Assembly (NCBI GenBank): GCA_900299205.1
Contig: OMIW01000165.1
Span: 1 to 23,349, forward strand
DNA from: Pseudomonadota bacterium
GTDB lineage: Bacteria > Bdellovibrionota_C > UBA2361 > OMIW01
Length of the DNA: 23,349 nt
Direction: 5' to 3'
Positions 8,607-15,715 of the stretch are shown in pieces (positions within the stretch are counted from its first letter, which is position 1; every line of letters begins with the position of its first letter). Both the position numbers and the translations under genes were made by a program. The notes beneath the pieces were generated by a model that saw only the letters and a program-made list of their open reading frames with translations, did no database searches and was not told the origin of the DNA.

Positions 8607-9269
8607 CTATGTTAATGCCCAGTGATCGGTTGAGGCGTGGTTAGTATCCTCTAACGACATGTGTTCCCCGTAAACCGGGAGAGATGTTTCAACATGAATT
8701 GATACCAATGGCGATACACCACTGAAAAGGTACCGTTTTGGGAGTGCAATACCAAACTCGCGCCAGTCAAAGCTGCCGTCTCCCGAGAAGCAAACGTGAG
8801 ACGGAGTTCGTTTTACCGTTCCAAAGATCCAAACCATCTGAGATATCGCCCTGATCGTTAGGACGCCATCAATCTGAACGGGCATCGAGTCGCCTACCCC
8901 CAGATGCTCGATATGGTCAACCCCGTCAATTCCTAAAAGCGTGAAGCGGGCTCGAGGGTGATGAAGGCTCTGGCATAATGAGTGGAGTGCCCTATTCGCG
9001 GCAAGGGTGTTCGTTCGGATCCTATCGAGCGGAAATACGACCTGGCCGTGGGGAATTTTTGTTCCTGCTGACTCGTCGAGGGAAATAACACCCGAGAACC
9101 CCTCGAGGGAGCCGTTTATCGTTGCCCAGCGGGTTTTTATCCCAAAGGTAACGGCAGTGTTTTCTTGCAGAATCTGCGTTGGAAAGACCGGGGATGCTCC
9201 ATCCACGGTGCCTGTGGTCAAAACGGCTATGATCGATGAATCACGGCGAGATATACAGACAATGGTCAT
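8607..9269 (-). CDS. YceI-like domain protein
   Basis: This 220-residue protein follows the YceI pattern, a lipocalin-like barrel that binds isoprenoid or other hydrophobic ligands. The pattern elements, in order, are a strand with the Trp of KTRWATINGSLEGFSG (about 45-60), the PHGQVVFPLDRIRTNT strand pair, the HPRARFTLLGIDGV strand, the DGVLTIRAISQMVWIFG region (family: LTIRGVT) and WREFGIALP near the end. The match is judged by eye and is divergent. Many YceI proteins are secreted, but this one has no signal peptide and is probably cytoplasmic. GAGGG stands 7 bases before the ATG, and a good promoter lies about 120 bases upstream. It is transcribed alone, converging on lon. Its ligand is unknown. 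Confidence 0.6.
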   Translation of the reverse strand: MTIVCISRRDSSIIAVLTTGTVDGASPVFPTQILQENTAVTFGIKTRWATINGSLEGFSGVISLDESAGTKIPHGQVVFPLDRIRTNTLAANRALHSLCQSLHHPRARFTLLGIDGVDHIEHLGVGDSMPVQIDGVLTIRAISQMVWIFGTVKRTPSHVCFSGDGSFDWREFGIALPKRYLFSGVSPLVSIHVETSLPVYGEHMSLEDTNHASTDHWALT

Positions 9270-9608
9270 AACAACACCCTCTTACGCCAAATGTGGTTTG
9301 CTGATAGCTCCTTGAAAGGGTCTCGTTGAAGGGACGTCAGTCAGGTGCATCGATGATCTAAAACAACAGCAATCTTCTAGTACAATGTTATTATACCGAC
9401 CGCGAGCTCCCCATTTCAAAGGAAATCTGTCGTGTAAATAGAACACATGCCTCCGATAGTCTCCGAGTGGCGATTGATGGTACAAATCATCCCCTGTTAT
9501 TCAGGGGTTGTCGGCGAACTAGTGCAATGATAGATGAATGGTCGGTTGTTTGAGGGGAAGGAAATATTTCAAACGGCCGTCGGATGATACTCTTAGTGGT
9601 GGGGATAC
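9270..9608. other. divergent intergenic region with palindrome
   Basis: This 339-base region lies between the YceI-like gene and the DHH gene. It contains a minus-strand sigma70-type promoter (listed separately) and a perfect inverted repeat CCCCTG-TTATT-CAGGGG at 9491-9507. A looser repeat GTTTGA/TCAAAC brackets a purine-rich stretch at about 9548-9575. The repeats could be operator sites or transcript hairpins. No gene is seen. Confidence 0.4.
9390..9419 (-). promoter_or_regulatory. sigma70-type promoter for the YceI-like gene
   Basis: Read on the minus strand, TTGAAA (9414-9419) and a perfect TATAAT (9390-9395) are separated by 18 bases. The start codon of the YceI-like gene lies about 120 bases downstream, giving a leader of roughly 110 bases. 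Confidence 0.5.
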
Positions 9609-10829
9609 GTGTCTGATGTAATTGAACAATTCGTAAAAGCTGTTGACGATACTGCGACTACGATCCGCGATGAGTACCAGCATTCTCCGTGCGTTGTCCT
9701 TCATCACAATGATGCTGATGGTATCGCCTCGGGAGCCATCCTTTCGGCGGCGTTTGCCCGTCTTAACATGCGGGTTGCCCGCTACTGCCTCGAAAAGCCC
9801 TTCCCAGAGGTGGTTCGGCGTATTCTCGAGGACCGTGACGAGCGGCTTTTCGTTGTTACTGATTTTGGCTCTGGCGTCATATCGCAGTTTGTCCATCTGC
9901 TGCCCGCGGATGGAAAGCTTCTCCTGCTCGATCATCACCAGGTGGAGGAGGTATGGGAGAAGAGCCATGACCAACGGTCCTCGCGAGTTTTCCTCCTTAA
10001 CCCCCTTACCCTCGGCATGAATGGGGCGCGTGCGGTGTCTGCGGCCGCTGTGTGCGCGCTCTTCGCTGAGGCTCTCTCTCCAGATAATAGGGACCTTACC
10101 TGGTTGGGGGTTTTAGGATGGCTGGGAGATGGGCACCGAGATGAAGGGCTTAATCGGGTCGTATCGGACCGCGCGGTAGAGGAGGGCTCCCTTTTTCGGG
10201 ACTCAAAAGGAGTGTTCATGAAGGGCGAGTATCCCCTGACCTCGATTGTCGACGGGGTGAATGCTCTCGGCGCATTTAATTACAATCGAGGGGGCCCCGA
10301 TTTCGCGCTGAAGGGGCTATTGAGTGGCGAGATAAGGGGAATGCTCCACCTGGCTGAGAAGGCGCGTGATCGCTATGCTGAGGTGGTCTGGGGCGATGAG
10401 GGGATTGTTTTGCAGCATCATCCGACGGCGCCGATACAATGGTTTTCGCTCGGGGATTCATGCTCTGACCTCGGAGTCAAGACAGTGGGGCTGGTATGTG
10501 AAGACCTTATTGCGCAAGGTCGAGTTGATCCTGACCGGTACCTTGTCGGATTTCAAAGAGTGCCGAATGCTATCCCGGGGATTGGACCGGTACCGCTCAA
10601 TCAGGTAAAAGTATCGATGCGTCTGCCATCGGGGATTGCCGCTCAGGTCTTCGCAGGAGCTGCCGCTCCTCTCACTGAGTTGTTGCCACTTGTCGCCCGC
10701 CCGATGGGAGGTCTCGTTGATGGATGTCACCCCCATGCGGCAGCAGTTTCGATAGGTATCGGTCGAGAGGAGGAGCTAATCGGGCTTCTCGCAGATTTAC
10801 TGGCAACGCCATTTGGGAAAAGGGGCTAG
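9609..10829 (+). CDS. DHH-family phosphoesterase (RecJ-like)
   Basis: DHH phosphoesterases are metal-dependent hydrolases of nucleic acid ends or small nucleotides (RecJ, NrnA, cyclic-dinucleotide phosphodiesterases). In this 406-residue protein HNDADG (33-38), the Asp of TDFGSG (85) and the DHH signature (108-110) give the Mn-binding site, with a further acidic motif in GWLGDG (170-175). The C-terminal DHHA1-like domain is recognisable from GGLVDGCHPHAAA (367-379), which resembles the substrate-binding GGH loop. The overall form is closer to short archaeal-type RecJ/DHH proteins than to full-length bacterial RecJ (over 550 residues). The start is the GTG at 9609, preceded by GGTGGGG. ssb lies 144 bases downstream with its own likely promoter. 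The substrate (ssDNA, oligoribonucleotide or dinucleotide) cannot be fixed. Confidence 0.8.
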   Translation: MSDVIEQFVKAVDDTATTIRDEYQHSPCVVLHHNDADGIASGAILSAAFARLNMRVARYCLEKPFPEVVRRILEDRDERLFVVTDFGSGVISQFVHLLPADGKLLLLDHHQVEEVWEKSHDQRSSRVFLLNPLTLGMNGARAVSAAAVCALFAEALSPDNRDLTWLGVLGWLGDGHRDEGLNRVVSDRAVEEGSLFRDSKGVFMKGEYPLTSIVDGVNALGAFNYNRGGPDFALKGLLSGEIRGMLHLAEKARDRYAEVVWGDEGIVLQHHPTAPIQWFSLGDSCSDLGVKTVGLVCEDLIAQGRVDPDRYLVGFQRVPNAIPGIGPVPLNQVKVSMRLPSGIAAQVFAGAAAPLTELLPLVARPMGGLVDGCHPHAAAVSIGIGREEELIGLLADLLATPFGKRG

Positions 10830-10865
10830 AGAGAGGCAAAAAATAGGGGTATCTGACGGCGAAAC

Positions 10866-10894
10866 TTTAGCCCCTGTTAAATCGAAAATATATT
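10866..10894 (+). promoter_or_regulatory. probable ssb promoter
   Basis: TTTAGC (10866-10871) and TATATT (10889-10894) are separated by 17 bases. The -10 is close to consensus and the -35 is weak. It lies about 80 bases before the ssb start. Transcription from here would exclude the longer in-frame start at 10893. Confidence 0.4.
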
Positions 10895-10973
10895 GGAAGG
10901 GATGAGTGGACCTACCTCTCAGTCAGAGGCTCAGATAACGGAACGAATCGCGAAAACAACTAGTGGAGGAACT

Positions 10974-11474
10974 ATGTCGCTGAATAAAGTGTTGCTTATT
11001 GGTAACCTCGGGAAGGACCCAGAGGTTCGGCAGGCAAATTCGGGAGTTGCTATATGTACGATGACGGTTGCCACGAAGGATCGTCGGAAAGATCAGAGCG
11101 GTAACTGGAATGATCATACCGAATGGCACTCAGTGGTTTGTTTCGGGAAGGTTGCTGAGAACTCAGGGAGATTTCTGCGCAAGGGTCGGCAGGTCTATAT
11201 CGAGGGTAAACTACAAACTCGAAAGTGGCAGGATAAAGAGGGGCGCGACAGGTACACGACCGAGGTTGTCGCGGACTCGGTGATGTTCCTCGGAAGTAAG
11301 CAGGATATCGGCTCTGATAGTGACTATCTGTCTGATACGCCAATGCAGGAGACGCCGATGGCCCAGGTGGGGAATGCGCCGGGGGTCTTTGCATCGCTCA
11401 AGACCGCGGACTCTCTCTCAACAGTTGCCCCATCAGGAGATATTTCGTTCGAAGATGACGATATTCCCTTTTAG
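10974..11474 (+). CDS. ssb: single-stranded DNA-binding protein SSB
   Basis: SSB coats single-stranded DNA in replication, repair and recombination. The 166-residue protein begins MSLNKVLLIGNLGKDPEVR, the standard start of the OB fold. TEWHSVVCFGKVAEN and GRQVYIEGKLQTRKW follow, and the fold ends at about residue 112. A flexible linker leads to the acidic tip FEDDDIPF, the docking peptide for partner proteins. The reading frame is open for 27 codons upstream, but GGAGGA stands 4-5 bases before the ATG at 10974 and the family start fits there. The DHH phosphoesterase gene upstream could code for a partner, since RecJ-type nucleases work with SSB, but the separate promoter argues against a strict operon. 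Confidence 0.95.
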   Translation: MSLNKVLLIGNLGKDPEVRQANSGVAICTMTVATKDRRKDQSGNWNDHTEWHSVVCFGKVAENSGRFLRKGRQVYIEGKLQTRKWQDKEGRDRYTTEVVADSVMFLGSKQDIGSDSDYLSDTPMQETPMAQVGNAPGVFASLKTADSLSTVAPSGDISFEDDDIPF

Positions 11475-11560
11475 AGGTGGGATTCCTTGAGGAGGGAGGA
11501 AGGTATAAATCTCAGAGATAAATCGTCAAGCAGCGGGATGTTCAGAAGGGGAAAGTAAGA

Positions 11561-11578
11561 GATGAGCAATCGCTCATC
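11561..11578. terminator. hairpin downstream of ssb
   Basis: GATGAGC and GCTCATC form a perfect 7 bp stem with a 4-base loop, 86 bases after the ssb stop. CCCCTCTTCTT follows, so it is a weak, pyrimidine-rich rather than T-rich terminator candidate. Confidence 0.35.
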
Positions 11579-11778
11579 CCCCTCTTCTTGGAACGGCTGT
11601 TTGGCGATTTTTTTTTATTGAGGGGGACCTATTTTCACATCCCGCTCTATTTCGGAATTTATTCAGTTTATCCGTATCGTGATTATTCCTCGGCTGGAAT
11701 TCTTCGGGCGAGTATACGCGACGAAAGAGTGATAAATTATTCGCGCTGTGAGAACGTTTTTCTCCTCCACGCATCGTT

Positions 11779-11813
11779 TTGAACCAATATTTTCTGATCA
11801 GATATTGTCTGAT
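11779..11813 (+). promoter_or_regulatory. palindromic promoter/operator-like element upstream of hsp20
   Basis: TTGAAC (11779-11784) and ATATTG (11802-11807) are 17 bases apart. The spacer and -10 are covered by a 23-base quasi-palindrome with CAATAT/ATATTG arms (11785-11807). A second inverted repeat ATCAGA-TATTG-TCTGAT overlaps it at 11797-11813. This arrangement would suit a repressor-controlled promoter about 150 bases before hsp20. The regulator is not identified. Confidence 0.3.
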
Positions 11814-11964
11814 TGACCGATTGCCGTCCCCTGATTACTTAAGAGGTGGAAGCAGCGTCGCGATAGGGTTGTTGCTCATCAGGTTGGGGGGCATATTCGC
11901 GTCGGTTGTTGCATCCAGTTGGGTAATCAAGCTGTTGTTGTAAATACTTGCAAAGGGAGGCTTT

Positions 11965-12459
11965 ATGAAACTGCGCGATTTAGTTCCGTGGCGAGAAGAA
12001 TCGAAGGGGCTGATCCGATTAGACCCTGTAACGCGACTACAAACTGAAATTAATCGGCTCTTTGAGGGGTTTTTTCCAGGATTTACCTCAGATATATCCT
12101 CTGAATTATCCGAGCGAAGGCTTGCTTATTCGCCTCGGCTCGACCTCAAGGAAAGTGATAAAGAGATAGTCGTCCGATGTGAATTGCCAGGAATATCGGA
12201 GAAGGAGATAGATATTTCTCTCGGTGACGACTATCTCACCATCAAGGGTGAGAAGCGATACGAGGAAGAGAAGATTGAGGGGGAGGTAACCTATCACGAA
12301 ACTTCCTACGGGCGCTTTGAACGGGTTGTACCGCTGAGCTGTGCGATTAATCAGGAAGCGATCGATTGTACCCTCAAGAATGGTGTCCTTCGTCTTGTTC
12401 TGCCGAAGAAGGCGGGGGTCGAGAAAGGCGTTCGTAAGGTGTCGGTGCGGGCTGCCTAA
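11965..12459 (+). CDS. Hsp20/alpha-crystallin small heat-shock protein
   Basis: Small heat-shock proteins are ATP-independent holdases that keep unfolding proteins soluble until other chaperones or proteases act. In this 164-residue protein the alpha-crystallin domain spans about residues 55-150. YSPRLDLKESDKEIVVRCEL opens it, LPGISEKEIDISLGDDYLTI continues it, and the signature NGVLRLVLPK (139-148) closes it. The N-terminal arm contains the DLVPWR and RLFEGFF segments common in bacterial class A proteins. The C-terminal tail is short and has only VSV in place of a classical I-x-I motif. GGGAGG is well placed before the ATG. A strong inverted repeat follows the gene. Confidence 0.93.
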   Translation: MKLRDLVPWREESKGLIRLDPVTRLQTEINRLFEGFFPGFTSDISSELSERRLAYSPRLDLKESDKEIVVRCELPGISEKEIDISLGDDYLTIKGEKRYEEEKIEGEVTYHETSYGRFERVVPLSCAINQEAIDCTLKNGVLRLVLPKKAGVEKGVRKVSVRAA

Positions 12460-12468
12460 CACTCACCG

Positions 12469-12516
12469 AAGCGCAAACGTTGACCTCATGATCGGTTGGG
12501 GCGCATGTTTGCGCTT
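12469..12516. terminator. 10-bp inverted repeat between convergent hsp20 and Thg1-like genes
   Basis: AAGCGCAAAC (12469-12478) and GTTTGCGCTT (12507-12516) are perfectly complementary across a 28-base spacer, directly after hsp20 and before the stop of the convergent gene. It is probably a shared transcript-end structure. There is no T-run, and the long loop is atypical. Confidence 0.45.
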
Positions 12517-12525
12517 AGTCGAGAC

Positions 12526-13581
12526 TCAGTCGGTATCGTCCTCTGACTCATCGCTACCGCCACTTGTGAAATCGTTGTTCGTAAGATCCTCCTGTGGGAG
12601 CTCTCGCTGAAAAACAGGAGCTTCTCCCTCTGTGCTTACACTTACCCCCCGAAGAATAGCCTTTATCCCAGTGATAAACTCATCCTCCTCGGGCAGGTCA
12701 ACACACTCAGCGATACCGAAAGGCTGGCCCTCTATACGTATCGAAGACGGGGCGGGCGAAGGAGCCCACCAGAGAAGGGCACCCCGATGTTGGTAAGGTG
12801 TCAGAGATGCGTAATCGACCCCAAAGTGACTCAGGGCCGCGAGCCGTTCCTCTTCTCCCGCCTTTGTGAGTATTCGATCCACTTCGCTTTTGGGTAGCGC
12901 TGCCTCGGCTATTTTAAGAGAGAGGAAGCGAGCGATAGTATTTCGGCGGGCGACGAGTCGCTGCCACAGCAGATAATCGATAACATGGTCGTTCGACGGT
13001 AATTCACTCACTTTGGCGTGAAAAAGGGCTCCGCGACCGATCGCGGTGCACAGTCCGACCGATGCGGCACTCGCGAGTCCCGAGACGAGGCGCGATTTTT
13101 TTCTACCGTTAATCAGCTCTTGGGGATCAATCGCTACTGATAGTTCATCGCCATGAGCGAAGACAAAGAGGATGCGAACACCACTAGTGAACAGAGCAGC
13201 GGCAGCAGCTCGAAGTCCCTGAGAGAAAGAAGCTCCGAGGGGATAGTCGGCATCGGGAAATGAAGCCCAGTGGATCCCAAGCCTGTGGGCGTCGAGTCGG
13301 ACGATGATGCGCATATCCGGAAGAAACGAGATATCAGAGAGATTCTCAAACTTACTGAGAGCTCGATCCAATTCGGCGAGTCCGCGCCCGGTCGCCTGTG
13401 TATGTTGGTATCCCTTCGTCGAGCCATGTTCTGGTAAGCGGTTTGGGGGCGTGAAGGAGCCTCGTGGTGATGTTGCAGGTGCCTCACCCATTCGGTTGGT
13501 TGAGGTATGAGACGGAGTGCCCCCTCCGCGAGGAACGGGTCGTTGAGGTGCACGATGTCCCTGCGGTCGCAGCTTGAACAT
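12526..13581 (-). CDS. tRNA-His guanylyltransferase-like protein (Thg1/TLP, 3'-5' polymerase)
   Basis: Thg1-family enzymes add nucleotides to tRNA 5' ends in the 3'-5' direction. Eukaryotic Thg1 adds G-1 to tRNA-His, whereas bacterial and archaeal Thg1-like proteins (TLPs) can repair truncated tRNAs. The pattern here is clear. SKFENLSDISFLPDMRIIVR leads to RLDAHR with the metal ligand Asp97, and FAHGDELSVAI gives Asp145-Glu146. The 48-residue spacing matches the catalytic aspartates of yeast Thg1. FHAKVSELPSNDHVIDYLLW (187-206) equals the family segment FDGRV-YPS-DYLSWRQ, and GVDYASLTPYQHRGALLWW (254-272) closes the core. The eukaryotic HINN motif is not preserved, which fits a TLP. The 351-residue protein has a Pro/Gly/Arg-rich extension of about 70 residues in front and an acidic tail ending GGSDESEDDTD. 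GAAGGGA precedes the ATG. It is divergent from radC. Confidence 0.85.
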   Translation of the reverse strand: MFKLRPQGHRAPQRPVPRGGGTPSHTSTNRMGEAPATSPRGSFTPPNRLPEHGSTKGYQHTQATGRGLAELDRALSKFENLSDISFLPDMRIIVRLDAHRLGIHWASFPDADYPLGASFSQGLRAAAAALFTSGVRILFVFAHGDELSVAIDPQELINGRKKSRLVSGLASAASVGLCTAIGRGALFHAKVSELPSNDHVIDYLLWQRLVARRNTIARFLSLKIAEAALPKSEVDRILTKAGEEERLAALSHFGVDYASLTPYQHRGALLWWAPSPAPSSIRIEGQPFGIAECVDLPEEDEFITGIKAILRGVSVSTEGEAPVFQRELPQEDLTNNDFTSGGSDESEDDTD

Positions 13582-13710
13582 GAACTGGTCCCTTCACCGT
13601 TGGAAACTTCCCGAGGGCTCGTGCCGATAACAGGGCAGGTCGGAGCGATTATTTTCCGCACCCTCCCGCCAAATACTGCCTCCTAGTCACGTTATCTATC
13701 GAGCGATCGA

Positions 13711-14349
13711 ATGGAATCCTCTCCCGCGCCACAACCTCGAGAAAAACTTCTGAAACAGGGAGCCCATGCCCTCTCAGATTCTGAGCTTCTCGCCGTGTTG
13801 CTCGGATGTGGCACGAGAGGTCGGCATGTTTCGCAGATTTCTGAAGTCGTTTTAGAGGTCTTCAACAGCCCTCGGGAGGGGGATCTCAGCATTGCTCTGA
13901 GGAATATCAAGGGTATCGGCTCGGCAAAGGCCGCGCAGCTCGAGGCGGCGGTTGAGTTCTCCCGGCGACGGATCGCCCCCCGCGGATATCGGGTGAAGAG
14001 CCCGAGCGATGTTGCACCGCTGGTTGGTTTCATCAGTCATGCAAAACAAGAACATCTCGTTTGTTTGACCCTTAACGGAGCTAACGAAGTGATTGCAACC
14101 AGAGTGGTGACTATCGGGCTCGCGAATATGTGCCATTTGCATCCGAGGGAGGTTTTCAGCGATGCTATTACCGACAGAGCATGTTCGATTATCCTCGCGC
14201 ACAATCATCCATCAGGCGAGTTGAGTCCGAGCCCGCAGGATATCTCGATTACCGAACGGATTAAACAGGCGGGGGAGCTCCTCGGGATTGGACTTCTCGA
14301 CCACATCATCGTCTCTATCAATGGACACCGAAGCATCCTGCGAAAGTGA
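13711..14349 (+). CDS. radC: RadC-family JAB/MPN-domain protein
   Basis: RadC proteins carry an N-terminal helix-hairpin-helix region and a C-terminal JAMM metalloprotease-like fold. Despite the name, their molecular role in DNA repair is unsettled. The 212-residue protein starts with the family's PREKLLKQGAHALSDSELLA, has the IKGIGSAKA hairpin (66-74), and carries the JAMM zinc motif HNHPSGELSPSPQD (164-177) with a conserved PREVFSDA element before it. The length is normal. The ribosome binding site is weak (GAGCGA). The gene lies divergently from the Thg1-like gene (129 bases apart), and the aminotransferase gene begins directly at its end. Confidence 0.93.
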   Translation: MESSPAPQPREKLLKQGAHALSDSELLAVLLGCGTRGRHVSQISEVVLEVFNSPREGDLSIALRNIKGIGSAKAAQLEAAVEFSRRRIAPRGYRVKSPSDVAPLVGFISHAKQEHLVCLTLNGANEVIATRVVTIGLANMCHLHPREVFSDAITDRACSIILAHNHPSGELSPSPQDISITERIKQAGELLGIGLLDHIIVSINGHRSILRK

Positions 14350-14356
14350 TGATGGC

Positions 14357-15604
14357 ATGAGTGGATCAGGAAGAGGGGCGGTGCTCAAGGAGGAGATGAA
14401 GCAGATGGAAGCAGGCCATAACGCCATCGCTCAAGCGATTGAACTAAGGAGATCGAAGGGGCTTCCTCTTCACGATCTCTCAAGGGTGGATCCGATCGGA
14501 GTTTTACCGTCATTTTCGGCTGAGCTCCTTATCGAGGCTTCGCGCCGATATTTTCTGAACCGGGATTATCAAGCAGACCCGCAAGGCTCGGGTGAAGCCC
14601 GTCGTACGATTAGTGAATGGTATCACGTCAACCATCAGCTCGAGCTGACGCCAGAACGAATCATTATTACCGCAAGCACATCTGAAAGCTATCAGTTGCT
14701 TTTGCAGAGCCTTTGTCCCCCGGGAAGTACGATTCTGGTCCCCAGCCCTTCCTACCCGCTCCTCGATGAATTTGCGCTTCAACGAGGAGTCTCAACCCGT
14801 GGAGTTCCGCTGAGGCGTCATGCCCAGTGGCGGTATGCACCTCAATCCTTCGAAGGATTTCTCGATCAATCGGTGGCAGCTGTCGTACTTGTCAGTCCGA
14901 ATAATCCCACCGGTACAATCGTGGGCGCGGATGAATTAATTGCTATTATTAACCTCCTAAAAGCTCTTCCCTACCGCCCACCTCTTATCATCGATGAGGT
15001 ATTTGCTCAGGCCCTGCACGGCGAAGAGCGTACCTGTCACTACCTTGCGATGGAAACCGACTATCCTGTTATCCTCCTCAATGGAATTTCAAAAAGCTTC
15101 TGTGCACCTGATCTTAAGGTCGGCTGGATGGGATTGAATGAGGCAGCTTGGAGGCAGTACGGCAATACCCTTGTGTATGCGAATGATCTTCTTTTGAGCT
15201 GCTCGGGATTAAGTCAGAGCCTTACGGTAGCAATGATGCGGGAGGGGGGGCACTATCAGGCCACGGTCAATGAATCGCTCGCCCTTCGATACCGGAGGAC
15301 TCTTAAGCTACTTGGTGAGCGTCATTGGTTGAGGGTATCGTCACCCCAAGGAGGATGGATGGCCATGGCTGAGTTGGTGCCTGACGGGCATCGGCGATCA
15401 ACGGTTGGGAACGATGAGCAGTTTTTCGAGTGTGCGGCGAAGGAAGGAGTGGTGCTGCATCCCGGCTATTTCTACGGGGTTCATGAACCGGGTCTGTGGG
15501 GAGCGTTTTCACTTCTCAGCGATGAGCATGTGCTCGTGGGGGGGCTTGATATTCTTGAGGAGCTGCTAACTGAGAGGCTTGTTGGCGCGCCGGACCGAGG
15601 ATAG
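14357..15604 (+). CDS. PLP-dependent aminotransferase, class I/II
   Basis: This fold-type I enzyme transfers amino groups using pyridoxal phosphate. The visible motifs are SPNNPTG for cofactor binding, PLIIDEVFAQALHGE with the Asp that contacts the pyridine nitrogen, and NGISKSFCAPDLKVGWMG with the Schiff-base lysine (Lys246 counted from the start at 14357). QGSGEARRTISEWYH is the usual substrate-domain region. The C-terminal domain ends normally. The frame opens at 14288, inside radC. I use the ATG at 14357, just after the radC stop, giving 415 residues, although AAGGAGG at 14387-14393 makes the ATG at 14405 a fair alternative. The substrate is not evident; the pattern resembles AspC/AlaA-like enzymes. 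Tight spacing suggests an operon with radC. Confidence 0.88.
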   Translation: MSGSGRGAVLKEEMKQMEAGHNAIAQAIELRRSKGLPLHDLSRVDPIGVLPSFSAELLIEASRRYFLNRDYQADPQGSGEARRTISEWYHVNHQLELTPERIIITASTSESYQLLLQSLCPPGSTILVPSPSYPLLDEFALQRGVSTRGVPLRRHAQWRYAPQSFEGFLDQSVAAVVLVSPNNPTGTIVGADELIAIINLLKALPYRPPLIIDEVFAQALHGEERTCHYLAMETDYPVILLNGISKSFCAPDLKVGWMGLNEAAWRQYGNTLVYANDLLLSCSGLSQSLTVAMMREGGHYQATVNESLALRYRRTLKLLGERHWLRVSSPQGGWMAMAELVPDGHRRSTVGNDEQFFECAAKEGVVLHPGYFYGVHEPGLWGAFSLLSDEHVLVGGLDILEELLTERLVGAPDRG

Positions 15605-15631
15605 TCCGGTAAGTAACCAAAGCAGTTTGGG

Positions 15632-15672
15632 CGAGCGGATGAAATCGCGATGATTGCAATTTCATCCGCTCG
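15632..15672. terminator. 14-bp inverted repeat after the aminotransferase gene
   Basis: CGAGCGGATGAAAT (15632-15645) and ATTTCATCCGCTCG (15659-15672) pair perfectly over 14 bp with a 13-base loop. This long hairpin lies 27 bases after the aminotransferase stop and faces a convergent gene. There is no T-run directly after it, so it may act in transcript protection as well as termination. Confidence 0.5.
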
Positions 15673-15677
15673 GAGCC

Positions 15678-15712
15678 GTTCTGAAAAAACCTGAGAGCGG
15701 TTTTCTCAGAAC
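15678..15712. terminator. second hairpin, bidirectional terminator candidate next to the DsbA-like gene
   Basis: GTTCTGA (15678-15684) pairs with TCAGAAC (15706-15712). After one mismatch, AAAACC (15686-15691) pairs with GGTTTT (15699-15704) around a 7-base loop. On the minus strand the inner stem is followed directly by a short T-run. It lies just beyond the DsbA-like stop codon, so it probably ends that transcript. Confidence 0.5.
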
Positions 15713-15715
15713 CAG

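Larger units (their letters stand above)
11475..11964. other. intergenic region before hsp20 (490 bases)
   Basis: No convincing gene lies here; a 64-codon plus-strand frame at 11588-11782 has no recognisable features. A hairpin lies near the ssb end and a palindromic promoter-like element lies at 11779-11813 (both listed separately). The length and the palindrome suggest regulation of hsp20. No CIRCE element and no good sigma32 consensus are seen. Confidence 0.4.

Noticed and set aside
9519-9974. A 151-codon minus-strand frame over the start of the DHH gene
   Set aside because: It runs antisense to the conserved DHH motifs and has no recognisable pattern; it is a shadow of the real gene.
10893-10973. 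N-terminal extension of SSB from the TTG at 10893
   Set aside because: The SSB family starts at MSLNKV, GGAGGA stands directly before that ATG, and the likely promoter -10 overlaps the TTG.
11588-11782. A 64-codon plus-strand frame between ssb and hsp20
   Set aside because: It has no ribosome binding site, an odd composition rich in Tyr and Phe, and no recognisable motif; it probably occurs by chance in AT-richer sequence.
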